From Flavobacteriaceae bacterium (lineage in GTDB: Bacteria > Bacteroidota > Bacteroidia > Flavobacteriales > Flavobacteriaceae), in contig JALWYP010000118.1 in assembly GCA_026992695.1 (NCBI GenBank), positions 1 to 7,486 of the forward strand: DNA of 7,486 nucleotides, written 5' to 3'. The notes under the pieces were generated by a model. It was given only the letters and a program-made list of their open reading frames with translations, was not told the origin of the DNA and did no database searches. Below, one piece after another: positions 1 through 7,386 of this stretch. Numbering within the stretch: position 1 is the first letter of the stretch; every line of letters begins with the position of its first letter. A program made the translations under genes and the position numbers.

Positions 1-22
1 ATAAATAAAAAAACGGATTGAT

Positions 23-66
23 TTTTGTGCTTTTAATAAAAAATATTTTATAAAATAAGCACAAAA
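23..66. repeat. 10-bp inverted repeat in the leader of the DUF4136 gene
   Basis: The arms TTTTGTGCTT (23-32) and AAGCACAAAA (57-66) are perfect reverse complements separated by 24 bases that are almost all A/T. The right arm ends 9 bases before the ATG at 76. It could be an operator overlapping the promoter, a leader hairpin near the ribosome-binding area, or a long-looped terminator of a gene to the left of the window. A weak promoter reading (TTTG at 24-27, TATTTTAT at 44-51, 16-base spacer) would place the left arm on the -33 element. The repeat is directly visible; its role is not. Confidence 0.5.
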
Positions 67-75
67 TTTAAACAC

Positions 76-591
76 ATGAAACATATACTGTCTTTTTTTA
101 TTCTTCACTCTTTAACATCTTGTGGTGTAGTAGCATCTTACGATTATGATAAAGAAACCAATTTTAAAAACTATAACACTTATAATTATTATGCTACTAT
201 TGAAAGTGGTTTAAGTCAACTAGATAACAAACGCATTATTAAAATAACCGACAGTATTTTACAATTAAATGGATATACTAAATCTACTACTCCGGATTTT
301 AGGATTAATTATTACACTAAAGAAGGAAGTATAAGCAACCGAAACACCATAGGGGTTGGAATAGGAGGCGGTGGCAGAAATGTGGGGTATGGTATTAGTG
401 GAGGTATTCCTATTGGTGGAAAAACCATAGACCAACAAGTTACCTTAGATTTTATTGATGCAAAACAAGATCGCTTAATTTGGCAAGGAATTATTGATGG
501 TGCTATAAAAGAAAAAGCTTCTCCCCAATGGAAAGAAGCATATTATAAAAAAATAATTTCTAAATTACTTAAAGGATTTCCTCCTAATTAA
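76..591 (+). CDS. DUF4136-type outer-membrane lipoprotein
   Basis: This is a 171-residue predicted lipoprotein of unknown function. The N-terminus is a short hydrophobic signal (residues 4-15) ending in a lipobox, Leu13-Thr-Ser-Cys16, so Cys16 should be lipidated. Residue +2 is Gly, not Asp, which does not suggest inner-membrane retention. The mature part fits the DUF4136 pattern: a YDYDKETNFKNYNTY-type opening (22-36), a glycine-rich stretch (93-115, GVGIGGGG then GYGISGG), and a late block QQVTLDFIDAK...LIWQG (120-138). The length is normal for the family. The ATG is preceded by an A-rich stretch, as is usual in Bacteroidota, and it starts the signal peptide directly, which supports this start. 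The 3' end overlaps the convergent DoxX gene by 4 bp. No enzymatic residues are recognisable; the family is generally uncharacterised. The lipoprotein call is strong; the DUF4136 assignment rests on pattern recognition, without a profile search. Confidence 0.82.
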   Translation: MKHILSFFILHSLTSCGVVASYDYDKETNFKNYNTYNYYATIESGLSQLDNKRIIKITDSILQLNGYTKSTTPDFRINYYTKEGSISNRNTIGVGIGGGGRNVGYGISGGIPIGGKTIDQQVTLDFIDAKQDRLIWQGIIDGAIKEKASPQWKEAYYKKIISKLLKGFPPN

Positions 592-968
592 CAATTACAA
601 CCTAACAATTCGTGATATTGATTTTTATATCCTATTAAAACCAATACATTAAGCACTAATAAAACCAATGCAGGTGCAATATTTTCAATATTAAGCGAGA
701 GATGAAATAAGACCGCATTTAAAGATACACTCATCAAGATGATAGCCATTAATGCACCGTATTTATTAAGTATAAAAGCTAAGCCTGCAGCAATTTCTAC
801 AATTGCAACTAGCATCATTGTTTTACTAGCCATCAAACTGGAAAAATAAGATCCGGCAGCTTCATTCATTTCCATCATAGGCATAAAATTTAAAAATTTA
901 TTAAGCCCAAAAGTAATGAGCATAAGCCCTAATATAATTCTGATAATTAAAAAAAGTTTAGCATTCAT
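588..968 (-). CDS. DoxX-like four-helix membrane protein
   Basis: This 126-residue integral membrane protein has four predicted helices at about residues 4-23, 50-68, 70-91 and 96-113. The first helix carries the DoxX-type pattern Arg10-x3-Gly14...Phe20-Gly-Leu-Asn-Lys24, and helix 2 holds a buried Glu58 followed by a small-residue AAGLAF stretch, both common in DoxX/DoxD-like proteins. The length suits the small DoxX-like families. The biochemical role of most members is unknown; some relatives are linked to thiosulfate oxidation or redox stress, and that should not be transferred here. The C-terminus ends in Gly-Cys-Asn-Cys, an unusual short cysteine pair. The gene lies 68 bp downstream of the macroglobulin gene on the same strand, so co-transcription is possible. 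A weak separate promoter could also be read in the gap on the minus strand (TTTT at 1030-1027, TATTTCG at 1008-1002, 18-base spacer). The start has the context AACAACTAT before ATG, with no Shine-Dalgarno motif. Confidence 0.82.
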   Translation of the reverse strand: MNAKLFLIIRIILGLMLITFGLNKFLNFMPMMEMNEAAGSYFSSLMASKTMMLVAIVEIAAGLAFILNKYGALMAIILMSVSLNAVLFHLSLNIENIAPALVLLVLNVLVLIGYKNQYHELLGCNC

Positions 969-1036
969 ATAGTTGTTTTTATTGGTTATTTTGATGTAAG
1001 TCGAAATAAAATTAAAAAACTTGCAGAAAATAGATA

Positions 1037-4000
1037 CTATTTTATCGTTACCCTTACTCCTTTACTATGACTGCTAAATTCCGGTGCGTACATACTTTGT
1101 ATGGTGCTTATTCCGTTGCTAAAGTTTCCGGCGTTGTTGGCTCTCACTTCGTATTCAAAAACATACACGCCTTTGGGTAAATAATCAAAGAAAAAGTTTG
1201 TTGCTGCATCTTTAGTGCTTTCGTAATAGCCCAAACCGTCTTGCCATTTATATCTAGAAAGAACGTTTACAGGCTCAAAACCTGAAGCCCGCATATCTTT
1301 TAGATGAATAAACTCCATAGGGCGATCTACTTTTAACTCGATTCGTACCCGTACCAAATCACCTACTTTTACTTGGGTGTCTTTTGTAATTTCGGTAAGC
1401 GCTTCTCCGGTATCGGTGTTTTTCTTAATAAAAAGTTTTTTGCTTAATTGAAGCGGTGTTTTTGCCGGTGTAATTTTATCTAAATCTTCAAAATATTGCC
1501 AATACAAAGCACCCCAAGCAATACCCTTTCCTTTTTTAGTAAGCGTAACCGAAGCCATTTGAGGTGTTATTTCGCCATTGCTCCACGAATTTTTAAAATA
1601 TCCGGTTCCGGCTTCAATTTTGGTCGCTTCCAATTTTTCGGGAGCAATTTTTTGATTGCCAATAACCACATCTACCATATCGGTGACGTTAAGCCAATCG
1701 CTTCCCTGTAATAAGAGAGCATAAACGGCTTCGGTGGTGGCTTTGGTGGTTTTCCAACGATTGGTTTGCTTGTTTTTTAACAACCAAATTTTTAAGTTAT
1801 CTATGTCTTCGAGATTTTTTGACTCGCTCTGAAAGACTGTTCCCGCTTCCGAAAAAGCTTCAATCAGCAAGGCTTGCGTTTCTATAGGTGCTTGATACCA
1901 ATACCAACTTGCGGTGTTTTCTTTCCAATACATTCCCAATTCTTCAGAGGTAATGCTGTTTTCTTTTAAAGAATTTAGAATGGAAGAAGCGGTTTTATTA
2001 TCGCCAATTCGGTGGGTTATCAAGGTCATTAATCCTTTGGAATAAAGGCTTCGGGACAACCAATATTTTTGTATTTGCGAAAGATAGTATTGCGTAATGC
2101 GTTCTACTTCTTTGCTTTTCTTAACTTCCGGAAAGAAGCTTCGCATATACAAATAATGCAGTTGGCTGTAACTTAAATGGTCTTTGCCGTAATCTATTTT
2201 CGGGTTGTACTTTTTTAAATCGTTGTATTCTTTTACAAATTGATTGTCTAAGTATTTTATCGCCTTTTTTACAGCTTGGTGTAGCTCTAAATTGTTGTTT
2301 TTGTCATCTAATTGAAGAACTTGAAGTTGCTTTAAATGCCCGAATCCGGTAATGATATGTTGGGTAATAAAACGATTTTCGTTACCTCCTTTAAACCAAG
2401 CCCAAGCACCGTTTGAAAACTGATTTTGCAATAGCTTACGTGAAGCGTTTTCCAGCTCGTTTTTCATTTTATTCAAATCAAAAAGCAATGCAATGCGTTT
2501 TTTTTGTTCGGTTTCACTTTGTGCATCGCGCAACCAGGGTGTTTCTTGAATGAGTAACGACTTTAACTCTTGATTTTTTTCTAAATTACTCAGTAAGGCA
2601 TCGGTATTTTTCCATTGGTTAAATACTTCTTGAATTCGCGGATTGCTATTGGCAATATACGAAGCCAATGCATTGGCATAATATCTTGAAAAAGTTTGTT
2701 CGTTACACTCATACGGATATTCCATTAAGTACGGCAATGCTTGCACGGCATACCAAGCCGGATTGGAAGTAACTTCTAATGTGAGCTTGTGATTTTTTAA
2801 TGTGGTTGAAGTATTATCACGCAGTTTGTTAAGTGTAAACGTTTTGGTTTGGTTACTGCGTACCCACATCGGGAGTGTTTCGGTAACCAACATACGATTG
2901 CTAAGTACCGGAAGTGTGCTTTGCTCACCATCGCTAAAATTACCTGCTTTGGCAATTATTTTACAAGTAATGGCACCGTGATTTCCCGGAATAAAAACCT
3001 TCCAACTCACCGAAGTATTTTTTTCTGCCGGAAGCGTAAACGGAAAAATACTTACACCTTCTTTAAAAACTTCAAAATTGGCTCCCAGTAGTATTTCTTG
3101 CGTAATATCCTTGTTGGTAAGCGCATCTAGTAAGATGATTTTTGCTTCGCCAAATAGGTCTTCTTTAGAGATGTTACTAATTTTACTTTGTATGGTAATG
3201 GTATCGCCTTGCCTGAAAAATCTTGGTAGATTAGGTGTTACCATTAATTCTTTTTGGGTAACGGCGGTAAATTGTGCTACCGAACTTTCCAGATTTTTTG
3301 TGTGTGCCAAAAGTTGTAGTTTCCAACGGGTTAAGGCTTCGGGAGTGGTAAAGCTAAACTGGATATTTCCGTCTTTATCAGTTTTAAGTTGCGGAAAGAA
3401 AAAAGCGGTTTCTTGTAGGTTTTTTCTAATTATTATGTCCTTGAAAGAAATATCTTTTTTTAATTTTTCATCCTTCTTTAAAGCTTCCTCTTTAATTAAT
3501 TTTTTAGATTTTTTTTCTGTAATTTCAGCAGCTACTATTTCTTCTTCAGGTTCTTCATCATTTGATACCATTGAAATGGTAACACCACTAACTTTACCTC
3601 TCAAGATTCTGTCTATTCCGCCGTATTGATTCCCAAAATAAAACCCAAACCAGTTCAGTTTGTCAAACCCTTGTTGCGGATACTTTGGTAAGAGGATTTG
3701 ATTTCGGTAAACCGTAAAATTTTTAACTCCAAAAGTATTGCTTGTTGGATGAATTTGTGAATAATAATTGGGTTGTAAAATAGGATTAAAACTCCAGTTA
3801 TGCGTTTTAAATTGGTCTAATGAAGCATCGTACATACTTGCCAACAACTCGGCGCTTACTTTTTCGCCTTTGGGTCCTTTTACGGTAAACGACCAAGTCT
3901 CTTCCGCTCCGGGTTGTAATTTATCTCTAAAGGTTTGGGTTTCAATCTGTAATTGCGTTTTAGGATACGGTACAACAATACTCGTACTTATAGCATAATA

Positions 4001-7000
4001 ATGGTTGTAATAACTATAGCTGTATCTAATAACAAATCCTCCTAAATCCTCTTTTTTTACCGGAATGGTAATACTTTTCTTGTTGTTAGAAAGCTCCATA
4101 ATGTGCTTTTCTACAATACGATGCTCTTTTTCTACATAAACGGTAACCCATAGTTGCTGTGCGGCTGTTCCTAACGTTATAATGGCATTTTCGCCGGGTG
4201 TATAGGTTTCTTTGTCGGTTGAAACTGAAAAGAGTTGGTTGTCTGCTATGGTTTTGTCTTTCGGGCTAAACAAAAAAGTGTGTTGTTTGTCGGTTACTTC
4301 TTGCCCAAATTCATCCTGCGTATCAAGTTCGATAAGATACCAACCCGATTGCCATTTTTTAATATTTTTCAGCGTTATTTCTTTACTGTCTTTTGTGTTA
4401 AAAGGAGTTGAAAAAACAAGGGTTCCTTTTTTCCATTTTAGCATATTTTCTTCGTCGTTATACGCATCGTGAGGAAATAATTTTTTAAATTCTTCTTCTG
4501 AAATATTTTGGTAATCGGGAGCTTCCCAAGGTCTTTTTCTAAGAACACGCTCCGGAGCGGTTAATTTATAAATTTTTACCGTTCCCGAAGTCGGAACAAA
4601 CTCACCATTTAGGTTTTGCGTGGTGAGTTGCAACAAGTGTTCTTTTTCGGTTTTGTTTATTTTTTCGGGTGCTTGTATTGTAGCTAACAAGGTATGGTAG
4701 CCTACTTTTACCGTAGTGGTTGTGCTTCGGGTTTCGCCGTTTAGGTCGGTAATATCGGCAGTAATTTCATAGGTAAATACCGGAAGATTTTTTTTATCGA
4801 CACTCGCATCGGGAATGGCTTTAAATCGGATGGTAAACGCACCGTTTTCGTCTGTTTCCATCTCACCATGCGTAATTTCTTGCGGCTCGCTGTTAAACCA
4901 AGGACGATACCAATAATACCAACGCGGATATTGTACATTTCGTTTTACCCGATAGACCACTTTTGCATCGGTAATTTTAGCACCCGAATAAGCAAGGACT
5001 TCTCCTTTTACGCTTACAGTGTCGTTTATTCTAAAGGTTTCGGTAACAGGTTTGAAAGAAGCTTCAAATTTGGGGCGTTTGTATTCTTCTACCGAGAAAT
5101 AAACTTCTCCGTAGCTATCAAAATCGATTTCATCTGAATCGATTTCAATCGAAAATTCACCTGTTAATCCGTTATTGGGTAAAATAAATTCGCCTGCAAC
5201 CGAGCCGAATTTGTTGGTTTTTAAGTCTAATTCGCCTATTTCTTGCCGATTTGCATCGTATAAGGTGGCATAAACCGGTGTATTGGCAATTACTTGCGAG
5301 CGGTTGTTTTCTTGTTTTAATACAATGGTTTTAAAAAAAACGGTTTGTCCGGGACGATAGATACTTCGGTCGGTAAAGGTAAAAGATGTAATAACGGGTA
5401 ATTCTTTTTCGTAATTACGATAATAATTATAGATGTAATAGGTACCAAACCGAGCGGTTTGTTGGTCATGTGATATTGTAAAATAGATGTTGTTAAAATA
5501 AACAGCGTTTTCTAAAGAAAAACTGCCTTTAGAATTTGAAGTAAACGTTTTTGTTTTTTTACTGTTAGAGCCTCTTGTATTGTAGGTCATTACCACGCTT
5601 GCATTGGCAATGGGCTTCCCGTTATTGCGGTTGATGATTTGATAAGTGGTTTTGTTAGCGGTTTGTGTCTCTACCAAAGCAAAATCGGTTACTTGAATAG
5701 TGGAATAAGCATAGGTTTTATTTTCAGCATCAGAAGCATAAACAACGTATCTGCTATTGTTTAACTTGGGTAAAACCACTTCGGTAGTATGGGTTTGATA
5801 ATCTTTTTCGTTTTTAAGAGTATTGCTCCAAGAAGTAACATTAGGAAGTTGAGTAATAAATCGTTGTTTTTCTTTTTTATCGTAAAGTTTATTGAGTTTT
5901 TTAAGTTGCTTTTCTGAAATTTGATAAACCGTAAAGCCTAACTTTTGAAAGTTTTTATACTTTACTAAAATACGAGAAGGACTGTCAATCGGCACATATT
6001 CTTCTAAGGTTAGCGTTACCGATTTTTGAAGAATATCATTTTTTAAAACCGCACATTTTTTTGCGCCCAAACTGTTAGGAAAATCCTTTAAAGCTTGATT
6101 GCAAAGAGCAAGTGCTTCTTTATTTTTCCATTGAAATTGATGCGTATCGGGATTTTTAGCTTGGTATTTTCCGGCTTGGTTGTTTAATATCGAAGCAATT
6201 TCGTAATCGTATAAAGTTCGGGCTTCGTTGTTAAGAACGGTGTTTTTTTCGGTTTGAAGCGTTTGTAAAAGCAATTCTTCTTTATTTCCCGAAACATAAT
6301 TTTGATACACAAAAAGTAAGCGTTCAATATTTACTTGGGTAAGTGCATCGGGTTGCTTGTCTTTTGAATGCACTTTTATTAGGTTTTGATAGGTTTTAAG
6401 TGCCAAAAGTTGCAAGGAAGTACTATCTTTTGAAGTGATTTGCGTAGCGATAAATCTATTTGCAGGCGATAAATAGTCGGGTTTATCGAGAGTGAATTTG
6501 TAAGCGGGTTTTGTGATGGAAGTTTCGGATGTGGTATAAAAATCTAAAGCTTGATGTGCCAAAAAATCGTACAGCGTAGGACGGTATTTTTTAGATTCAG
6601 GCTGTTCTAATAAGAGTGCGCTAAATTTTTCTAAAGGCGTATTTTGTGCCTCTAAGGCGTTTTGTAAAGAGTTGGCGTAATGAAGCTGAATTTCACTAAA
6701 GAGGGTTTGTAAGTCCCACGTTCTAAAATCTTCTGCATCCATCTTAGTAGCCGTTTTGGTTCGGTTGTAAAATTTCCAACGGTTTTGTTGAAAATAATCC
6801 CAATAAAGTTTGGCAAGAATGCTTTCTAAGATGTTTTTCTTCGGAAAAGAAGATTGTTCTATTTCGGTTTTAAAATCGTAAATAATTTTTAGCTGTGCAT
6901 CTTCTTCTAAAAGTAAAGCAAATTTGCTTTTAAAAAGCATTACTTTTATTTGTTGCGGTGTGTTGTTATCCTTTTTGGCTATGGTTTCAATTTGTTTAAC

Positions 7001-7138
7001 GATTTTTAATGCCGATTTTGGCAATCCCTTTATTTCCATTGCTTCAACTTGTTTCCAAAGAGAGGAATACGAATTATGTTGCGCTGTTGAAAAATTAGCA
7101 AAAAGGAGTATCATTAGTAGGGTTGTTAGGTGTTTCAT
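1037..7138 (-). CDS. Secreted bacterial alpha-2-macroglobulin with intact thioester
   Basis: This 2033-residue protein belongs to the bacterial alpha-2-macroglobulins, which trap proteases outside the cytoplasm: cleavage of a bait segment exposes a thioester that binds the attacker. Residues 1-19 form a Sec signal peptide (probable cut after Ser-Thr-Ala19); there is no lipobox, unlike E. coli YfhM. Approximate domains: helical N-terminal region typical of Bacteroidota members (20-370); MG1-like (373-480); a beta domain with a carboxypeptidase-regulatory look (480-585); MG2 with FTDRSIYRPGQ (588-598); MG3/MG4-like domains, including an aromatic Trp740-Trp747 stretch (690-960); bait-region domain (970-1245); A2M core starting at ETAFFFPQL (1243-1251) and including PRFFRQGD; thioester domain (about 1450-1815) with Cys1478-Asn-Glu-Gln1481 in the context YPYECNEQTFSRYYAN; C-terminal MG10-like domain ending in GLGYY...FEYEVRA...MYAPEF. 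The frame is unbroken, with an ATG start and TAG stop. No pbpC gene is adjacent; a DoxX gene follows. The family call is very firm; domain edges are estimates. Confidence 0.96.
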   Translation of the reverse strand: MKHLTTLLMILLFANFSTAQHNSYSSLWKQVEAMEIKGLPKSALKIVKQIETIAKKDNNTPQQIKVMLFKSKFALLLEEDAQLKIIYDFKTEIEQSSFPKKNILESILAKLYWDYFQQNRWKFYNRTKTATKMDAEDFRTWDLQTLFSEIQLHYANSLQNALEAQNTPLEKFSALLLEQPESKKYRPTLYDFLAHQALDFYTTSETSITKPAYKFTLDKPDYLSPANRFIATQITSKDSTSLQLLALKTYQNLIKVHSKDKQPDALTQVNIERLLFVYQNYVSGNKEELLLQTLQTEKNTVLNNEARTLYDYEIASILNNQAGKYQAKNPDTHQFQWKNKEALALCNQALKDFPNSLGAKKCAVLKNDILQKSVTLTLEEYVPIDSPSRILVKYKNFQKLGFTVYQISEKQLKKLNKLYDKKEKQRFITQLPNVTSWSNTLKNEKDYQTHTTEVVLPKLNNSRYVVYASDAENKTYAYSTIQVTDFALVETQTANKTTYQIINRNNGKPIANASVVMTYNTRGSNSKKTKTFTSNSKGSFSLENAVYFNNIYFTISHDQQTARFGTYYIYNYYRNYEKELPVITSFTFTDRSIYRPGQTVFFKTIVLKQENNRSQVIANTPVYATLYDANRQEIGELDLKTNKFGSVAGEFILPNNGLTGEFSIEIDSDEIDFDSYGEVYFSVEEYKRPKFEASFKPVTETFRINDTVSVKGEVLAYSGAKITDAKVVYRVKRNVQYPRWYYWYRPWFNSEPQEITHGEMETDENGAFTIRFKAIPDASVDKKNLPVFTYEITADITDLNGETRSTTTTVKVGYHTLLATIQAPEKINKTEKEHLLQLTTQNLNGEFVPTSGTVKIYKLTAPERVLRKRPWEAPDYQNISEEEFKKLFPHDAYNDEENMLKWKKGTLVFSTPFNTKDSKEITLKNIKKWQSGWYLIELDTQDEFGQEVTDKQHTFLFSPKDKTIADNQLFSVSTDKETYTPGENAIITLGTAAQQLWVTVYVEKEHRIVEKHIMELSNNKKSITIPVKKEDLGGFVIRYSYSYYNHYYAISTSIVVPYPKTQLQIETQTFRDKLQPGAEETWSFTVKGPKGEKVSAELLASMYDASLDQFKTHNWSFNPILQPNYYSQIHPTSNTFGVKNFTVYRNQILLPKYPQQGFDKLNWFGFYFGNQYGGIDRILRGKVSGVTISMVSNDEEPEEEIVAAEITEKKSKKLIKEEALKKDEKLKKDISFKDIIIRKNLQETAFFFPQLKTDKDGNIQFSFTTPEALTRWKLQLLAHTKNLESSVAQFTAVTQKELMVTPNLPRFFRQGDTITIQSKISNISKEDLFGEAKIILLDALTNKDITQEILLGANFEVFKEGVSIFPFTLPAEKNTSVSWKVFIPGNHGAITCKIIAKAGNFSDGEQSTLPVLSNRMLVTETLPMWVRSNQTKTFTLNKLRDNTSTTLKNHKLTLEVTSNPAWYAVQALPYLMEYPYECNEQTFSRYYANALASYIANSNPRIQEVFNQWKNTDALLSNLEKNQELKSLLIQETPWLRDAQSETEQKKRIALLFDLNKMKNELENASRKLLQNQFSNGAWAWFKGGNENRFITQHIITGFGHLKQLQVLQLDDKNNNLELHQAVKKAIKYLDNQFVKEYNDLKKYNPKIDYGKDHLSYSQLHYLYMRSFFPEVKKSKEVERITQYYLSQIQKYWLSRSLYSKGLMTLITHRIGDNKTASSILNSLKENSITSEELGMYWKENTASWYWYQAPIETQALLIEAFSEAGTVFQSESKNLEDIDNLKIWLLKNKQTNRWKTTKATTEAVYALLLQGSDWLNVTDMVDVVIGNQKIAPEKLEATKIEAGTGYFKNSWSNGEITPQMASVTLTKKGKGIAWGALYWQYFEDLDKITPAKTPLQLSKKLFIKKNTDTGEALTEITKDTQVKVGDLVRVRIELKVDRPMEFIHLKDMRASGFEPVNVLSRYKWQDGLGYYESTKDAATNFFFDYLPKGVYVFEYEVRANNAGNFSNGISTIQSMYAPEFSSHSKGVRVTIK
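2696..2707 (-). other. Thioester motif Cys-Asn-Glu-Gln of the macroglobulin
   Basis: The codons for Cys1478 (2705-2707), Asn1479, Glu1480 and Gln1481 (2696-2698) encode the CxEQ motif. In this family the Cys side chain and the Gln side chain form an internal thioester that reacts covalently with an attacking protease. The surrounding YPYE and TFSRYY residues match the usual setting in bacterial members. Both reactive residues are present, so this copy is predicted to be thioester-competent, unlike family members in which the Cys is lost. Confidence 0.93.
3449..3607 (-). other. Probable bait segment with TonB-plug-like motif and Lys/Glu tract
   Basis: This encodes residues 1178-1230 of the macroglobulin, between the bait-region domain and the A2M core that begins near residue 1243; the bait lies at this place in the family. 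It opens with ILRGKVSGVTI (1178-1188), which resembles the LxGKVxGVxI start of SusC-type TonB-dependent-receptor plug domains. An acidic run (EEPEEE, 1195-1200) follows, then a Lys/Glu-rich run (1208-1229) with many Lys sites for trypsin-like proteases. The DNA is more AT-rich than the flanking coding sequence because of the Lys codons. The position and composition are seen directly; the bait role and the plug relationship are inferred. Confidence 0.5.
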
Positions 7139-7162
7139 TTTGTGTCGTTTTAAAAAGATAAG

Positions 7163-7192
7163 GCAACGTACGATAGTTTTTTGTTAAACAAA
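7163..7192 (-). promoter_or_regulatory. Candidate Bacteroidota-type promoter of the macroglobulin gene
   Basis: Read on the minus strand, TTTG (7192-7189) is followed after 18 bases by TACGTTGC (7170-7163), a partial match to the Bacteroidota sigma-factor consensus TTTG / TAnnTTTG. It would give a short leader of roughly 15-25 bases before the ATG at 7138. The -7 element matches only in part (TA and TT positions), and in such AT-rich DNA a chance match is possible. Confidence 0.4.
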
Positions 7193-7201
7193 ACAACAAT
7201 T

Positions 7202-7214
7202 GAGCCAAGGGCTC
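7202..7214. repeat. Small GC-rich inverted repeat
   Basis: GAGCC (7202-7206) and GGCTC (7210-7214) form a perfect 5-bp stem around AAG, followed on the plus strand by TTTT. It stands out as GC-rich within AT-rich DNA and lies just upstream of the candidate macroglobulin promoter. The stem is short and sits between divergent genes, so a terminator role is doubtful; a regulator-binding site or a chance palindrome are alternatives. Confidence 0.35.
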
Positions 7215-7386
7215 TTTTGGTTGAGTGAAGATACGTTTTTTTAGTCATTTTAATGTAATACTGCATACTAATTCAGCAATAGTTCAATTTTCAAGTTTCC
7301 TTGATTTTTATAATTTCTTCTTATTTCGCTGTTTATAAAGGTATTTTTTGGTTATTTTGCAAAATGTTATTAAATAAGAAAAGAAA

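Larger units (their letters stand above)
7139..7386. other. Divergent intergenic region between the macroglobulin gene and the next gene
   Basis: This 248-bp AT-rich spacer separates two divergently read genes and so must hold the promoters for both. It contains a candidate leftward promoter (7163-7192), a short GC-rich hairpin (7202-7214), and possible rightward -7-like sequences such as TATTTTGC at 7353-7360, for which I found no convincing -33 partner. I see no tRNA, riboswitch or additional open reading frame with a credible start. Confidence 0.6.

Noticed and set aside
590..610. Direct repeat AACAATT...AACAATT past the convergent stop codons
   Set aside because: Seven-base AT-rich repeats are expected by chance in this composition, and it lies within the DoxX coding sequence.
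3078..3629. A 183-codon rightward open frame inside the macroglobulin gene
   Set aside because: It lies antisense to a firmly recognised coding region; its Ser/Phe/Leu-rich composition is what the reverse of this gene gives, and it has no recognisable domain.
4895..4921. Aromatic cluster Trp740-Tyr-Tyr-Trp-Tyr-Arg-Pro-Trp747 as a possible novel binding patch
   Set aside because: Aromatic-rich stretches at this place are, as far as I recall, usual in Bacteroidota macroglobulins, so it is likely a family feature.
4741..4938. A minus-strand 65-codon frame within the macroglobulin gene in another reading frame
   Set aside because: It overlaps the MG3-like region in a shifted frame and shows no domain; the main frame is unbroken there, so it is not evidence of a frameshift.
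6924..7187. A rightward open frame over the macroglobulin start region
   Set aside because: It is antisense to the signal-peptide and N-terminal coding sequence and crosses the candidate promoter, with no family resemblance.
7202..7218. The GAGCC/GGCTC hairpin plus TTTT as a rho-independent terminator
   Set aside because: The stem is only 5 bp and the T-run 4 bases, and it lies between divergent genes where no transcript is expected to end.
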